Source of the DNA: Dryas octopetala
Taxonomy: Eukaryota > Streptophyta > Magnoliopsida > Rosales > Rosaceae
Reading direction: 5' to 3'
DNA: 64,000 bases
Assembly (NCBI GenBank): GCA_963921425.1
Contig: OY992832.1
Span: 186,001 to 250,000 of the forward strand
Shown here one piece after another: positions 1 through 15,539 of this stretch. A program made the translations under genes and the position numbers. Every line of letters begins with the position of its first letter. Positions within the stretch are counted from its first letter, which is position 1. Below the pieces are notes generated by a model. It was not told the origin of the DNA. It searched no databases and saw only the letters and a list, made by a program, of their open reading frames with translations.

Positions 1-94
1 CAGAGTAATTACTCATCTTTCGCTATGAAATGTTTCTTCATTGCATGCAAGGAAGTTAATGTAATTTAACCAATACATGGTAAAACATTAATAC

Positions 95-3602
<3,508 letters not shown>

Positions 3603-4129
3603 CTCTTCTTTGCGACTTTGTTTGTTTGGTTCACACTTCTGTACTTCACTTCCAAAGTTCCAATCCAACCTTCTTATTTTTATTAGTTTAGTTTAAAGAC
3701 AACATTCGACATCCAATGGGCCTCTCAACATAATCAGTCCATGGACCAAGGAACCAATAGTGGGCTTTGTGAAACGGGCTATACCTTCATGCACTAGGCA
3801 TCCGAGAACGGGAAACTTTGCTATGCGCCTATGAGGCTATGCCTTCCAATCGTCAACATTTACATGTACACTTTTGTAAGCCATTTACATGATTACATGT
3901 AGAGAGACAAAATGGGTCGTTCTCACTTGTCACTACAAATTATGGTGCATTGAATGAGGCTATAGTGATTGATGTAAAATGGCCTGCCTTATAGTAGATG
4001 TAGATGACTAGATGCGGTGTTTATCCATCCATGACTGGAGGAGTCTCCAAGTCTCCAACACAAGACTAGCACAAGTTAGAAGAACTGGCGGGTCGAATTT
4101 TGAGTTTTAAGATACAATTTGATACAAAA
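3603..4129. other. Divergent intergenic region
   Basis: This 527-bp stretch separates the LysRS start (minus) from the small plus-strand gene, so it should hold both promoters. I see no convincing TATA box, repeat or small gene. The left part, next to 3602, is likely LysRS 5' UTR. Confidence 0.5.
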
Positions 4130-4414
4130 ATGGTGTTCAACAGCTTGATAGCGGTGTCTGTGGCACACTTATCAGCCGACATGTGGCAGTACTTGGCATG
4201 CCTCCCTCTCCCAGAGCGTCTGAGCAGCCATGAGCTGTTAGATCTCCTGTGCTGCTTCCCTTTGCAACAGTTGGGTCGTCTCGCTCTCTGCCTCTGGACC
4301 TTCCTCTGCATCCCTCCTCCGGACTCCTACTACTCCTACTCTTACTCTGACTCTGATGCCTCCTCCTCCGCCCTTGATTACGATGACTATTACTACGACT
4401 CGCATTCTGATTGA
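4130..4414 (+). CDS. Small protein of unknown function, Leu-rich core with acidic Tyr/Asp/Ser tail
   Basis: Single-exon reading frame of 94 residues starting MVFNSLIAVSVAHLSADMWQ. I do not recognise the family. The first 70 residues are hydrophobic and Cys/Leu-rich (ELLDLLCCFPLQQLG, LALCLWTFLCI), suggesting a membrane-associated or helical segment. The tail is a low-complexity Tyr/Ser/Asp run. An in-frame ATG lies ten codons upstream (4100); I prefer 4130 because the residues upstream look non-conserved, but this is weak. The frame is uninterrupted and composed unlike the AT-rich surroundings, which supports real coding. A possible downstream acidic exon lies at 5163-5216; no in-frame donor was found to join it, so it could be 3' UTR. 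Confidence 0.5.
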   Translation: MVFNSLIAVSVAHLSADMWQYLACLPLPERLSSHELLDLLCCFPLQQLGRLALCLWTFLCIPPPDSYYSYSYSDSDASSSALDYDDYYYDSHSD

Positions 4415-5039
4415 CAGCTCATTCTTCATTTCACCCTGTACAGTAACTTCTCTTCTTCTCTGCTTTCTTTATCATTCTATTTCTTCGAATCTTGGGTTTG
4501 TCCTCATTTGGTTGACTATGGATTTTTATTTCTTTTTCTTTCTGAATGATGGATCAAGCGAATTGTTTGAATTCATGTATTGGGGTTTTCAGGATTTCCT
4601 TTTCTGTCTTCTTTTTAAATTCAATGGCTGATTAGTGTTAAGTTCAGGAAACTGTATGCGGAGTGCAAAAGCGCTTCCCTTTCAGCAAAAAAAAAAATTG
4701 TTAGAATTAAGCCTTCCAAGAGTTGGTTGCCCTTAAACATGGATGAAAAAGTTTGTGCTTGTGATATTCACTTGTTATATTTATATATGTAGTATGAATG
4801 TCTTTGCTATCAACCTGCATGTTTTACTAGCTATATATGATTGAAAACTCCTAGTTGCTGCTGATATGTAATGCAGAGGCTATGAAATCAATGCACTCAA
4901 ATTTGGCTTGAGGGTTCACAAGTGTCAAGTTTAACATCAAGTAGATATATCAAATATCACTTTACCAATACCCCAGATCAATAGGGTGATGCTAAACTCA
5001 GGGTCGATATGTGGTAACATTGCAATTAACGAATTGAAG
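4415..5039. other. Downstream region of the small gene
   Basis: T-rich 3' flank of the 4130 gene. A good splice donor (ACA|GTAACT) lies near 4440, just after the stop, so transcription may continue through an intron. Nothing else coding is evident. Confidence 0.35.
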
Positions 5040-5747
5040 GTGAATTAGTGAATGAAGTAAGAATTGTCCAGTTTCACTCATGCGTTATGAAAACATTAAG
5101 TCAAACTTGATTTTTCAAAACACTGCTTGAGATCTGGGATTTCTTTTGATTTGGGTTGCACAGATTCATCTGTCAGATCTGAGGATGAGGATGAGGATGA
5201 AGGAATGGAAAGTTGAAGATTTTACAAACAGGAATAATCACATTTAATGAATTTGTATAACTGACTTCAAAATCATAAGAGTCCATTGTAAATTTTGTGA
5301 TATGTGGAGCACAGGCCATCAACTGTACTGATCTTTAGTGAGCTGATCCATGTTAATGTCTTAGTATCTGAAATTGAAACAAATACCATGGAGGTGATTT
5401 AGTGAATGAAGTAAGAATTGTCCAGTTTCACTCATGCGTTATGAAAACATTAAGTCAAACTTGATTTTTCAAAACACTGCTTGAGATCTGGGATTTCTTT
5501 TGATTTGGGTTGCACAGATTCATCTGTCAGATCTGAGGATGAGGATGAGGATGAAGGAATGGAAAGTTGAAGATTTTACAAACAGGAATAATCACATTTA
5601 ATGAATTTGTATAACTGACTTCAAAATCATAAGAGTCCATTGTAAATTTTGTGATATGTGGAGCACAGGCCATCAACTGTACTGATCTTTAGTGAGCTGA
5701 TCCATGTTAATGTCTTAGTATCTGAAATTGAAACAAATACCATGGAG
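5040..5747. repeat. 354-bp near-perfect tandem duplication
   Basis: Two adjacent copies, about 5040-5393 and 5394-5747, align with a fixed 354-bp offset and are identical as far as I read, apart from a base difference at the left margin of the units. Each copy contains TTGGGTTGCACAG, a good splice acceptor, followed by a short open frame reading DSSVRSEDEDEDEGMES and a stop (about 5163-5216 and 5517-5570). The near identity points to a very recent duplication or an assembly artefact. Confidence 0.9.
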
Positions 5748-7624
5748 CATTCTAGTTGGCCAGTTAGCATTAACAATAGTCTGCCATACTTTAAGTTGGA
5801 AATTAGAGAATAGGGCATGTGTTCACCGAATGCTGAGTGGTAAGGCATGTGTTTCGTAGATTGATCTATCACACGATTGATGGTCTACAAAGAGCTCCAA
5901 GATAGAAAATTCCTTGAATTTCAGTTCTAACATGGCAATTTTAGGAAATATGTCTCATTCCTCTTGTGGTAGAAAACTAAGTTTCTGGATCCCTACTAGT
6001 ATTTGGGAGATGATGATCTGTGCTCATTGGCCTGATCCTTTGCAAGACATCATGCTATGTCAATGTAAGGGAAACGAAACCCATCTTCTTTCATACAATG
6101 GTATTTTAGATAGTCTGTATTCAATTAAGAAGACCTTGGTCTTCTATTGAATGAAACCTTGGCAAAATATCCAATTCTCATGTTGCTGAATAACCTTAAA
6201 ATTAGTACATTTTTTGCTTAAATTTCTTTTGTTTTCCATTTATTTTGAAACGGAAGTTCCAGAATTACATAAACTTGATGGGGTTCCATATATCCCCTCC
6301 AGAGTTGTGCTTCTTTAGAAGAATTGGTTCTTGCTGGAAGTAATTGGGATAGGAAGAAAATATAGAAATATATTCATTCTTGGAAATTGTTGATTTGATG
6401 AGCATTTGTTGATACTCCATGGATTTGGTTTGGTCAATGTAACTGTGTTGAATATCACTGCAGAGCAGGCTTAGCTTCATGTTAGTTAGATTATGGGTCA
6501 TTCCTGCATGGCAAGAAAAATTACTTTCTGAATACAATTAAGTTGAGATCCCAGTGATGTTTGTTTTTCGTTTTTGTATGAAAGCTTTAAATAGTCTTAG
6601 ATCCTTGCAACTGATTTTTGATTTCTAGGGATTTTATTTTACCTAGAATGATTGGTATTTGCTGGTCACATTATATTTACAAATTATATTAGAATAGTGA
6701 ATGATAAAATTAACAATTAGATAACGCTCAACATAGCATCTTACTTTTTGCAGTCATGTACTTCATTTGAGGTTTCTTGGCTTTGATTTGATGTACTCAG
6801 GAGCATTAATAAGCTAATGAGACCAAGGAATTGGTAGATTCAAACTGAGGGTTATTAGATTTAAGAAGAACTAAAGAGTCTAACATGAGGCAAATACATC
6901 AAATGCAACTTTAGCAAGATCCAAAATTGATAGGGTGATCACTAAATTGTTAATCACATAATTTAATTAAGCTAAAATGTAAATTTTTATTTAAGGTAAA
7001 TTACAACTTTATGTCACTGATTGATGGTCAACAGGGCAAAGTGGTTTGACAAAAAGCTTTTAGAAAATGAAAATTAAGTACCCTGTATTATTACTGGAAT
7101 GGTTTTGTCTCTGAGATTGTTCATGGAGTTAGAGTAATTAGGACAATGGAAATGCTCTCACTAGTTTAATGTTTTACAATACTACAGAGAGTGGAAATGA
7201 CTTCTGAAGCAAGTCTTGATTGCTCTAAAAACTGTGTTTCCAGGAGCCAAGAATAATGAACTCAAGAATTGAGGACCTCCACACTGGAATTCTGTATTGG
7301 GAAAATGTACAACCAGCTGCAACATTTTAGAAAGAAAGAGTTGATTGTGATGCCTCATGTCTGAGACATTTATTCTATTAGTGATACTTCATACTAGTCC
7401 TAGTCAAATTTCTAGCCGGAGAGAGAAATACAGAAAATCATACAAGTATTTAGAAGTTCTCGATTTATCATGTCCTAACTGGAAACCGGGTTGTAAGATG
7501 TAACTAATTGAAACCTTGGATCTTTGTTTTTGTACAGTAGTTGACATGAGAGACATATAATAGTTATGAATGTGAGATACTAAAAATATACCAAAAGAAT
7601 GCATGTTCAGAGATTTATTTCATG
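5748..7624. other. Intergenic, no gene recognised
   Basis: AT-rich sequence with only short incidental open frames of no family I know. I see no tRNA, known microRNA sequence or mobile-element end here. Confidence 0.4.
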
Positions 7625-7953
7625 GGGATAAGTGTCATTTTGCTCCTCAGACTATTACACTTGTATCAGTTTACAACCTAGATTTTTAATTTAGATAAGG
7701 TACTTAACTTCTTCAATTTTGCCAATTGAGGTAATTCCGTCAATTTACTCGGTAAATTGATACAAGTGATGGGCACATGACTACCATTTTTTCCTCAATA
7801 AGGACTCTTCGTGATGGGGATTTGACTTTGTGTAAACGAAGTTTTAGATGTAGAGCGAGTAAAAAGTCGAGTACCTTACATTTCCAAATTGGAAGTCTGG
7901 GAAGTAAAATGATACAAGTGCAATAATCGGGGGAGCAAAATGACATTTATCTC
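7625..7953. mobile_element. MITE-like element with ~44-bp terminal inverted repeats
   Basis: The left end GGGATAAGTGTCATTTTGCT is the inverted complement, with a few changes, of the right end AGCAAAATGACATTTATCTC. The match continues through CACTTGTATCA on both arms. The total length is 329 bp with no coding capacity. I could not find a convincing target-site duplication, so the superfamily is left open. Short translations across it are not genes. Confidence 0.72.
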
Positions 7954-10900
7954 TAAGTCTATGCTATTATTTTTCATTCCTTTTCCTGTGGCAGTAGAAG
8001 TAAGAAATTCGTGGATCCCAACTTATAACATGAGATACATAAGCTCAGTAGGCTGACATTCTGCTAGAAACATGCAATGAGAGTCCTGAAGAAAATCAAA
8101 TATGTTTTTCGTTGCTTAATCTATCCATATATTCTGCAATTTGATCTAACAAACCTTTGACTAAAAGTGGATAAGCTTTACTTGATACTTTTTTGTTGCT
8201 GATGATATATCTTCAAGGTTATTCGAATGCAAGAAACCAAACCACATTTCTGCAAAAAAATTTATTAAATACATAAAAATAGTTAGGAGCCTTTGAGTTC
8301 CCTTAAGGGTGATGGGGAGTGGATAGCAGGTCATGTTGTAAGAAAATATTTGGTCCTGGTATTTGCTTTGGGCAATATATGGATCTTTTGGTTGCTTTGG
8401 ACGTAATAGAATATTTATTAATCGTTTGGCCATAGCATAGTTTTAGCGTGCTTTTGTGATAGAATTGGCGCATACTGTAGCTTGTTCCTAGTTTGAATCA
8501 GTCATCTGTTCAACAAATAATTTATCTGGTGCAAGGAGCTTTCGCAACATGCTCTTCAACAGAGTGCTTCTCTTTGTCATAAGTGTCCAGATTAAGATTT
8601 GTCTCAATTAGCCAATGTCTAGTTATTCAAAGTAAAGTAATGATTGTGAATTAAGGTAGATTGGTAGGTACAATGTGTGCTTCAGCTGGAAATTGGTCTT
8701 TGTTTTGGTGATCTGTAACTGTAGGTGCTTGACAGGTAAAATTGTTTAATTTATTTTCTACCTGTTGGTGAGAAGGTTTCTGACTAGGATTTGTTTCGTG
8801 TGAGTTGAAAGCATGAACTCAGCTTATTCTGAAGATTGGTGATTATCATCTTGAATGGTGGAAGATATCTAATTGTTATTCTTGCATGTGACTTAAAAAC
8901 AAGACCATATATAGCCCCAAAGGCCATTGGCATCAATTCATAGCATGCATATTCCAACTTTTACACTTGCAATTGGACCAACAGTTTAATTTGTCACGTG
9001 TGATGCAGTGCGAATCCAAACATTATCTATTACATATAAATAAATTATGCTTGCAAATTACTGTAGCAGCAGAGGAGGTGGTAGAAAACAGAAAGGAAAT
9101 AACTCATTAAGAAAGCTGGCAATGGCATTATGCACTAATCACGGTCTATGTGTTCCATGCATGTGGGGTCTTAGCCTTTCATTTTTCTTTCTTCTCTCCA
9201 TTATTAAGGTAGGTTGCTGTTGGTGCTCATTGTTTGCCAAGTGCTACACTTTCATAGCACAATCATGGAGAGGAAAAAGGAGAAGAAAAGTAAGGCTTTA
9301 CTCCAATGGCCCATTTTTGCAACTTTATCAAATATGCAATACCCCATTAGAAAGGGTAATGTATATACCTTTTTAGGCTTTTCTCCCCACAACTTTCCCA
9401 CTTTTCACTTGGTGGGTTGTGGGGGTGCCTAAGTTTTGCTGACCTCTCTCTGAGTGTAGCTAAAAAAGGTCAAGCCTAAAATAATAGCCATCTTGTTTGG
9501 TTCATACCCATTGCCATGAGAGGATGTGACTATTACTTACTAATATTGTCTATCTTTAATCTTCATGAACACTTGGTATTTGACTATTACCTTTCTTTTT
9601 CTTATCAAATTCTCAATAGTGTGCATTACCCAACTGCCCTTCTTTAATTGGTCTTTGATGGACATTGGACCCATTAAAATGTTTAATTATTCTTCTTTGT
9701 CACACAACACAATAAAGTTGAGGTTTTGAGATTTCAAGATTTCTATTGGAATCTATATATTCTATTTTCCAAGAAAGTGCATGTAGATGATATTTTTCAG
9801 GCAGCCTTGTTAACGCAAAATGGAATGGAAGGCAGAGCATAGCACTGTAGTCTGTGCTGATTGCAAGTTGAAATTATCAGTTTCCACCTTCTACATAAAT
9901 AATTGCAAATAGTTTTGTACTTTATTATCAGTTTATCACTCGGTGTTGGTGGTTTGCTTATCACAATCAATAAACATATATAATGTGGTGGTGGGATTAC
10001 TGTGTGTGGCCGTATATGTCGGTGCATATTGGTTTGAAGAGCAACTTTGACATTCTGGTTTAACACTTAAACTTGCATGTTAAAATGATGCATCTTCTGG
10101 TATGCCATGAAAAATATCCTTTAGGTTTCAACTTTCAAGGTACTAGATTCAGCATGAAAACCTTTTTGCTGTAGATACAAGTTTTAAGCTGTAAGGAATA
10201 GCAATTTGTAGACGCAGAGGATGAATTTTCATTAAACTAAACCAGTTGTCTTCCATATTTTGTACAAAAATTCAATTATGTCCTATACCCCAGGTTCACA
10301 TGTCCATAGACTTTTGTGTCTGATCGGGTCCCACATTGTTTACCATTTTTTTTTTCTTTTTTTTGCAGGATTTTTCCCAGTGTTCTTTTAAGTTGATTTT
10401 TTTATTTTATTTTTTGAACAAATGAACAGCCTATTATTTGAGTCAACTAACAGTCTAACACAAATAGCTCTTTGAAAATAATAATAATAACTTTAATTAA
10501 CCAACTCAACCTTTATCTCTCAACCCAAAAACTCATCTCTGATTCTCTCTCACAAAAATCCCGAATTACACTCATATCCGTCTACTTTCATCATCTTAAT
10601 TTGAAAGTCTCAACCTCAACACTGATCTCTCTCCCATAAAATCCCAATGGCCGAACCTTCTACTGTCATCCTCTTTCAAGCTCCTATTATACATTCCTTA
10701 GTAACATGACAAATACATTAATTTCGTTAGCTAACAATAACAAAAACATAAAAAAAGATATAGAGATTGTTTCGATCTTTATAATTTATATTGCTTGTGG
10801 ACTTATCAACTTGCCCCACCACCTTTTCTATTATTGTGGGGGTGGGGGTGGTGCTGTAAATTGCCCCACAAAATTTGGCCTAAAGCGGACTACCGTAGAA

Positions 10901-11291
10901 CCATTTTTGTAATACAATTGATTGCATGCGTATGCGTTTTTCTTGCCTAGCTTGTTTCTTTTCCCAACTCGCGACCATTTGTCTTTGACTAACCTCCAAA
11001 TTCCAAAACAAACGCATTTTAGAGTGAACCATTTTGTTTTATTTTCTATGGATCTGAAGCCGAAGCCAATCCCTTCATGCATGGCTCATCCACAAAAACA
11101 TGCATTTGTAGTTATCGAAAATTAAAATGCTAACTTTTTTTTTGGCATTTTGAAGCTTTAGGTTTAAAGGGAAATAACATCTCCCGTTTGTTTTAATTTT
11201 TTTATATTTAAATTGTTTATTTTTAGTTTGAATAAGTTAGACTCCTAATCAAATAGAAGTTGGGCTAGTCCCGGACTCCTATTCAGTGGGA
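7954..11291. other. Intergenic, no gene recognised
   Basis: AT-rich DNA with scattered T-tracts. The longest open frame (9047-9376) has no recognisable domain and no supporting splice or codon pattern. A short G-rich motif lies at about 10838-10852. No RNA gene was recognised. Confidence 0.4.
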
Positions 11292-11420
11292 AGTTATGAT
11301 AAGATTTTTTTTTTTTTTTTGGTACAGGGGAGAGGGGAGAGTTCGAACCCTAGTGTGGAGGGGAGAGCTTTTGTCCTCGGCCAACTAAACCAACCCCAAT
11401 TCTCACGAGTTATGATAGGA
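11292..11420 (-). mobile_element. tRNA-derived SINE with target-site duplication
   Basis: Read on the minus strand, the roughly 103-bp body (11305-11407) contains TGGTTTAGTTGG, which resembles a pol III A box, and GGGTTCGAAC, a good B box, then a pyrimidine-rich stretch ending CCTGTACC and a poly-A tail (the T run at 11305-11320). AGTTATGATAAGA (11292-11304) and AGTTATGATAGGA (11408-11420) flank it and differ at one base, as expected of a target-site duplication. The element is short for a plant SINE but has head, tail and duplication, so it looks like a short full copy. Confidence 0.8.
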
Positions 11421-13955
11421 TTAGTAGAGTAAACTTTTCATATCTTTACTGGAAGATGGCGTTGAATGCTTAAAGGCATGTTAGCATGTTTTCCACTATT
11501 TTCTCATTTTAGTTGTAATTATCACCTATTTAAAAGTGTAACCAAATTAATAAAGCAAATAGAGAATTAAGTAAATAATGTGTTTAACGTCAAAGGCGCT
11601 TTTGTTAGTTTTATCATTTATTGAGGTCACGAGTTTTTCCATAAACCCTTAAATTTTTTTTAGTTCATATCATAACATAAGTAACTATTATTTCCTTTAG
11701 GTATATAAAGAAAAAAAAATGATTTTGAATATGTTGCAGAGTGTGGTGCAGTATTCAGAATCATAGTGGCATAGTGCTCCGCAGCAGATCTACTCACAAA
11801 AACCAACTCTAATTTCGAAACAAACGTTACAAACCCAACTCTCCAATATATGAACAAGTATACAATATGGACTTCTAAATTATATAATAACTTTTATGAC
11901 CATTATTTACAAGCTGAAAGTTCTCATTCATTTGGTACATACGCTATGCCGCAATTTGATAAGAACGTGGCTAAAAGCCAAAAGAAAAAAAGTTCAATTT
12001 GATTGAAGCATTTTTTTTGGAGATAATTAAGTTTGGATCATCTAAAAAATTAGTTTTTAAATGAAGACTGTGAATGTTTTTAAATTTAAAAGAATTCTTT
12101 TAGTTTATAATAAAATCTTTTAATTTATAAGAAATTTTTTAAAATTCATAATAAAATCATTTTAATTCATAATAAAGTTATCTCCGATTTGAAGGGTATT
12201 TTTCTTCATATAGTGTAGAATTGCCCAAAATTTTGGTGTTAAAACCTAACATAAAACCTTCAAAGAAGAAAAATAAAATGACTTAATTAAAAATCTTAAA
12301 TCACTACCGATTTAATCTAAAAAATACTCATCAAATGAATTAAACTCTAAGTTTTTTTTTTTTTTAATTGGACTCCAAAAAATACTCATCAAATGAATTG
12401 GACTTCAAAAAAGAGATGAATGGTCATCTTTTTTGGAAGTAGGAACTAGGAACACAAACATGCTTCTTTGCAAATTGCAATCTACAATCGGGTTTCATCC
12501 AAATGCATAAGAGAAAGAAAACAAAAAAAGAGGGAAATTGTTGGATTTTCTTCCTCTTCTTCCTCAAACTAAGGTTAAAAAAAAAAAATAGCGATGGAAT
12601 ATGTGCAAGGCCACAGGTGTTCTGAAAGCTTTGAATAGAATTCTCTCGATGTATTCTTGAGTCCTCAATATTTCTAAAAAGAAACAAGTCAGCATTTATT
12701 TTCGAAAAAAATACATTGAAGGCAGATTGGTTCAATAGTGGAAATTTCTTATTGAAAACAATATCTGCCATAATTGATAGAAAAGCTACTTTTGTTTAAA
12801 AGTAGCATAAACAAATCTCCAAAGCCCAAAGTCATGCATAAGTGGTTTGTGATAAGAAATTAAGAATAGTCACCACTCACAAGTTGGAATGTTGGATGGT
12901 GATGCACTGATGCTGATGCTGATGCTGATGCGGATGCCCAAAAAATCATGATTCCTTTCACAAATTTAATAGTACGTGAATGCAATAAAGGCAAAAAATA
13001 TTATATTACAAAAAAAAAAAAGGCAAAAAGATTTAACATTTAAACAAAACTCATTTCATAATGTAATTAGTTTATTGAATAAAAAAGTTAAAGCAAACAA
13101 AATAAGAGATATTAACAAAGAAAAAGAGGTACATTTGAGTCTTTGAGATATGATACATGAGGAAAAGAAAGAAGAAAGTTGTTGAAATTCTTTAAAATCA
13201 AGTCAAGGACATGCTTGATTTTCACACAAGAAAGGGTAAAAAAACGTGTCACGTTTACATTTTTTCAATTACTTGTAATGGAAACAGAAAATATTTTATA
13301 TTCTTGTTTTTTTTTTTTTTTTTGGTGAGAGATTTTATATATTCTTTCATTATTTTAAAAAAGTTAAATGTCACTAGGTCTCTAAACAACATCTTTCCTA
13401 TGAGACGAGGAGTCCTATTCTATAAAAAATGAGTGATTGGACTTGTAATGTTTTACGAATAGACCCATCAATTTCACACTAAATGCTATTCTTAATACTT
13501 GTGCCACATTTGCCACAAAATTTAGCATGTGTTGTTTTTAATTAGTACAAAAAGAACCGATATTTGAAATATAAAAAAGAATAAGATTTGCAAAAAAAAA
13601 AAAATATCTATGAAAACTTTGCTTCCGATGCGCTAAACTACTATGTGTCTGAGTGTGCATAATAGTATAATATTATTATTAAGACAGCACTATTCACACG
13701 TGTACACCACAGTGCTAGAAGTGGTTGATGAATTTACTAAGAAAAAATAATACAAATAGCACTTTTCATGAAATACTTTCTTTGGTTTCTTTTGTTTTGA
13801 CACTTCCAATCGAACTTGTTGAAGCGATTTAATAGTTTTCTTTGGTGTTGACCTAATTTTCTTGTTTTTAATTAATTGGTCTGAAACTAGACAATGAGAA
13901 TGAGACGCGTGTCCAAGGAGGCATTTTGGATGGACCAAAATGTCCGTAACTTTCA

Positions 13956-13957
<2 letters not shown>
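11421..13957. other. Intergenic, AT-rich, no gene recognised
   Basis: Very AT-rich. AAAAATACTCATCAAATGAATT is repeated near 12325 and 12385 on either side of a T run. A short (TGATGC)n tract lies at about 12900-12935. A T17 run followed by GGTGAGAG at about 13306-13331 resembles the tail of a reversed retroposon. I found no supported gene. Confidence 0.4.

Positions 13958-14004
<47 letters not shown>
13958..14004. repeat. (CT)n microsatellite
   Basis: Uninterrupted CT dinucleotides for about 47 bp, followed by a shorter GA tract near 14132-14150. The minus-strand open frame across this area only reads through the repeat. Confidence 0.95.
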
Positions 14005-14008
<4 letters not shown>

Positions 14009-14771
14009 TTCACAAGAATCACAAACGACAAAACCCCATGTGCTTGTGACACAATGAGACAGAGCCTATACATACGCAGCAAATACGTACACACTACACA
14101 CCACACACCACACACCACAAAATTTGAGAAACAGAGAGAGAGAGAGAGAGACACAGTCACAGACTCACAGTGTCCACAGTGATCGAGTGAGTGGATCATA
14201 TCAGAGTAATACGAATTTGAATCTCTAATTATGGCTTTTTAACCCCTACCCCCCTACTTTGTCTTTGGATTCTTTCTTCTTACTTTTTACCGTTGCTCGT
14301 GATTCGAGCCCACAGGTTGGTGCTCACGGGCGCCCTCACTGCCTTCTATCTACACGTGTACGGTCGCTGATGCAACCGCACGGGTTTTCATTGTTCAAGA
14401 CTTGCCATCACTTCCTTCTTCTTCTTCAATGTGGACCCATGGGCCATGGTGGGGTGGGTCATAAGACTCATAACTTCAACCATCTCATTCTCATACCATA
14501 TATAACACCCCGTACGGATTTTACTAACCCTCCAGTTATGTCATGCATGTAGACATTTTAATCATTGTATGTTGACACATTTACCTTTTTGTTATACTAA
14601 ATTATAAAATTCTTCATTTTAAGATATGCGGTGTGAACACGGTAAAAATTTTTAATTAATAAATGAGTTAAGTTAATATCAATTACTTGATTATTTAAAT
14701 AGACTAAGTTAAATTTAAGTAATATTCAACTCATGCATTATATGAAAACACACGATTTATGGTGTTTACCT
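14005..14771. other. Intergenic, no gene recognised
   Basis: Contains (ACACACC)-like and GA tracts and a moderately GC-rich open frame (14259-14552) that matches no family I know. It could be part of a leader or a non-coding transcript; I cannot support a gene. Confidence 0.3.
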
Positions 14772-14980
14772 TATGAATATCAGTAATGCTACACTTACCA
14801 CATTTTTATACCACAATTTCATACCATCTTACATGGCATTCATACATTGGACACTAAAAATTAAAAATTAAAACCTAAAAAAGAAAAAGGAAATACCCTT
14901 CCAGTAAGGTAATGACACATCAGATGGGATACAAATGTGGGAAAAAAAATGTGGGACAACTAGCATTATTGTATGAATAT
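14772..14980. mobile_element. 191-bp Mutator-like MITE with 9-bp target-site duplication
   Basis: The element runs 14781-14971. Its ends, CAGTAATGCTA and TAGCATTATTG, are inverted complements with one mismatch, and the inverted match continues with breaks for about 55 bp (CCACATTTTT, TACCATCTTACATG and counterparts). TATGAATAT occurs at 14772-14780 and 14972-14980, a perfect 9-bp duplication, the usual size for Mutator-like elements. There is no coding capacity. Confidence 0.85.
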
Positions 14981-15539
14981 CTAATGACTATGACAATACC
15001 CATTGTAGCCTTGTAGTAGCTGAATTGACAACATTTAGTGAGAAAACAGGGAGATAACTGCTCCTTGTATGCGGAATGATGAAATGGTCTAAAATTTATA
15101 TCCTATAATGAAAATGAATCTATCAAATCAAAGAATAAAATATGTGTATGCATGGCATACAGGGTTGGCGTGTTAAAATCATACGGAAAGATAATTATAT
15201 GAAATGACACTTTCGATTACAAAAAGAAATAACAAAACTATCGATAAATAAATTTATTATAAAGTAAATTATAATTTAATACCTCAATTTTGCATGCTAT
15301 TTTAACTTAGTATTCTAATTTTGAAAACTTGCAAAAAATAACTTCAACTTTCATTTTGTGTCAAAATAGTACCTTCGTTAGTTTTTTAATCAACTAAATC
15401 GTTATTTACTAACGTGGCAGGAGTATTTGCGTCTTTTCTCTAAATTTAAAAAATAATAATATTTTTTAAACTTTTGAATAAGAAAGAGGGGGGCTAGGCC
15501 CGCGTCTTTTCTCTCTCTCTCTCCCCCGCGTCTCTCTCG

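Noticed and set aside
5627-6537. Several 78-90 codon frames on both strands
   Set aside because: They overlap the tandem duplication or AT-rich flanks, with no domain and no consistent codon pattern.
9047-9376. 109-codon plus-strand frame
   Set aside because: No domain, no sign of conservation, and low-complexity Phe/Leu stretches. Not enough to call a gene.
10922-11125. 67-codon plus-strand frame near MHAYAFFLPS
   Set aside because: No family recognised, no splice or promoter support, and an open minus-strand frame overlaps it.
13690-14199. 169-codon minus-strand frame
   Set aside because: The centre is a translated GA/CT microsatellite (alternating Arg/Glu) and the remainder matches no family.
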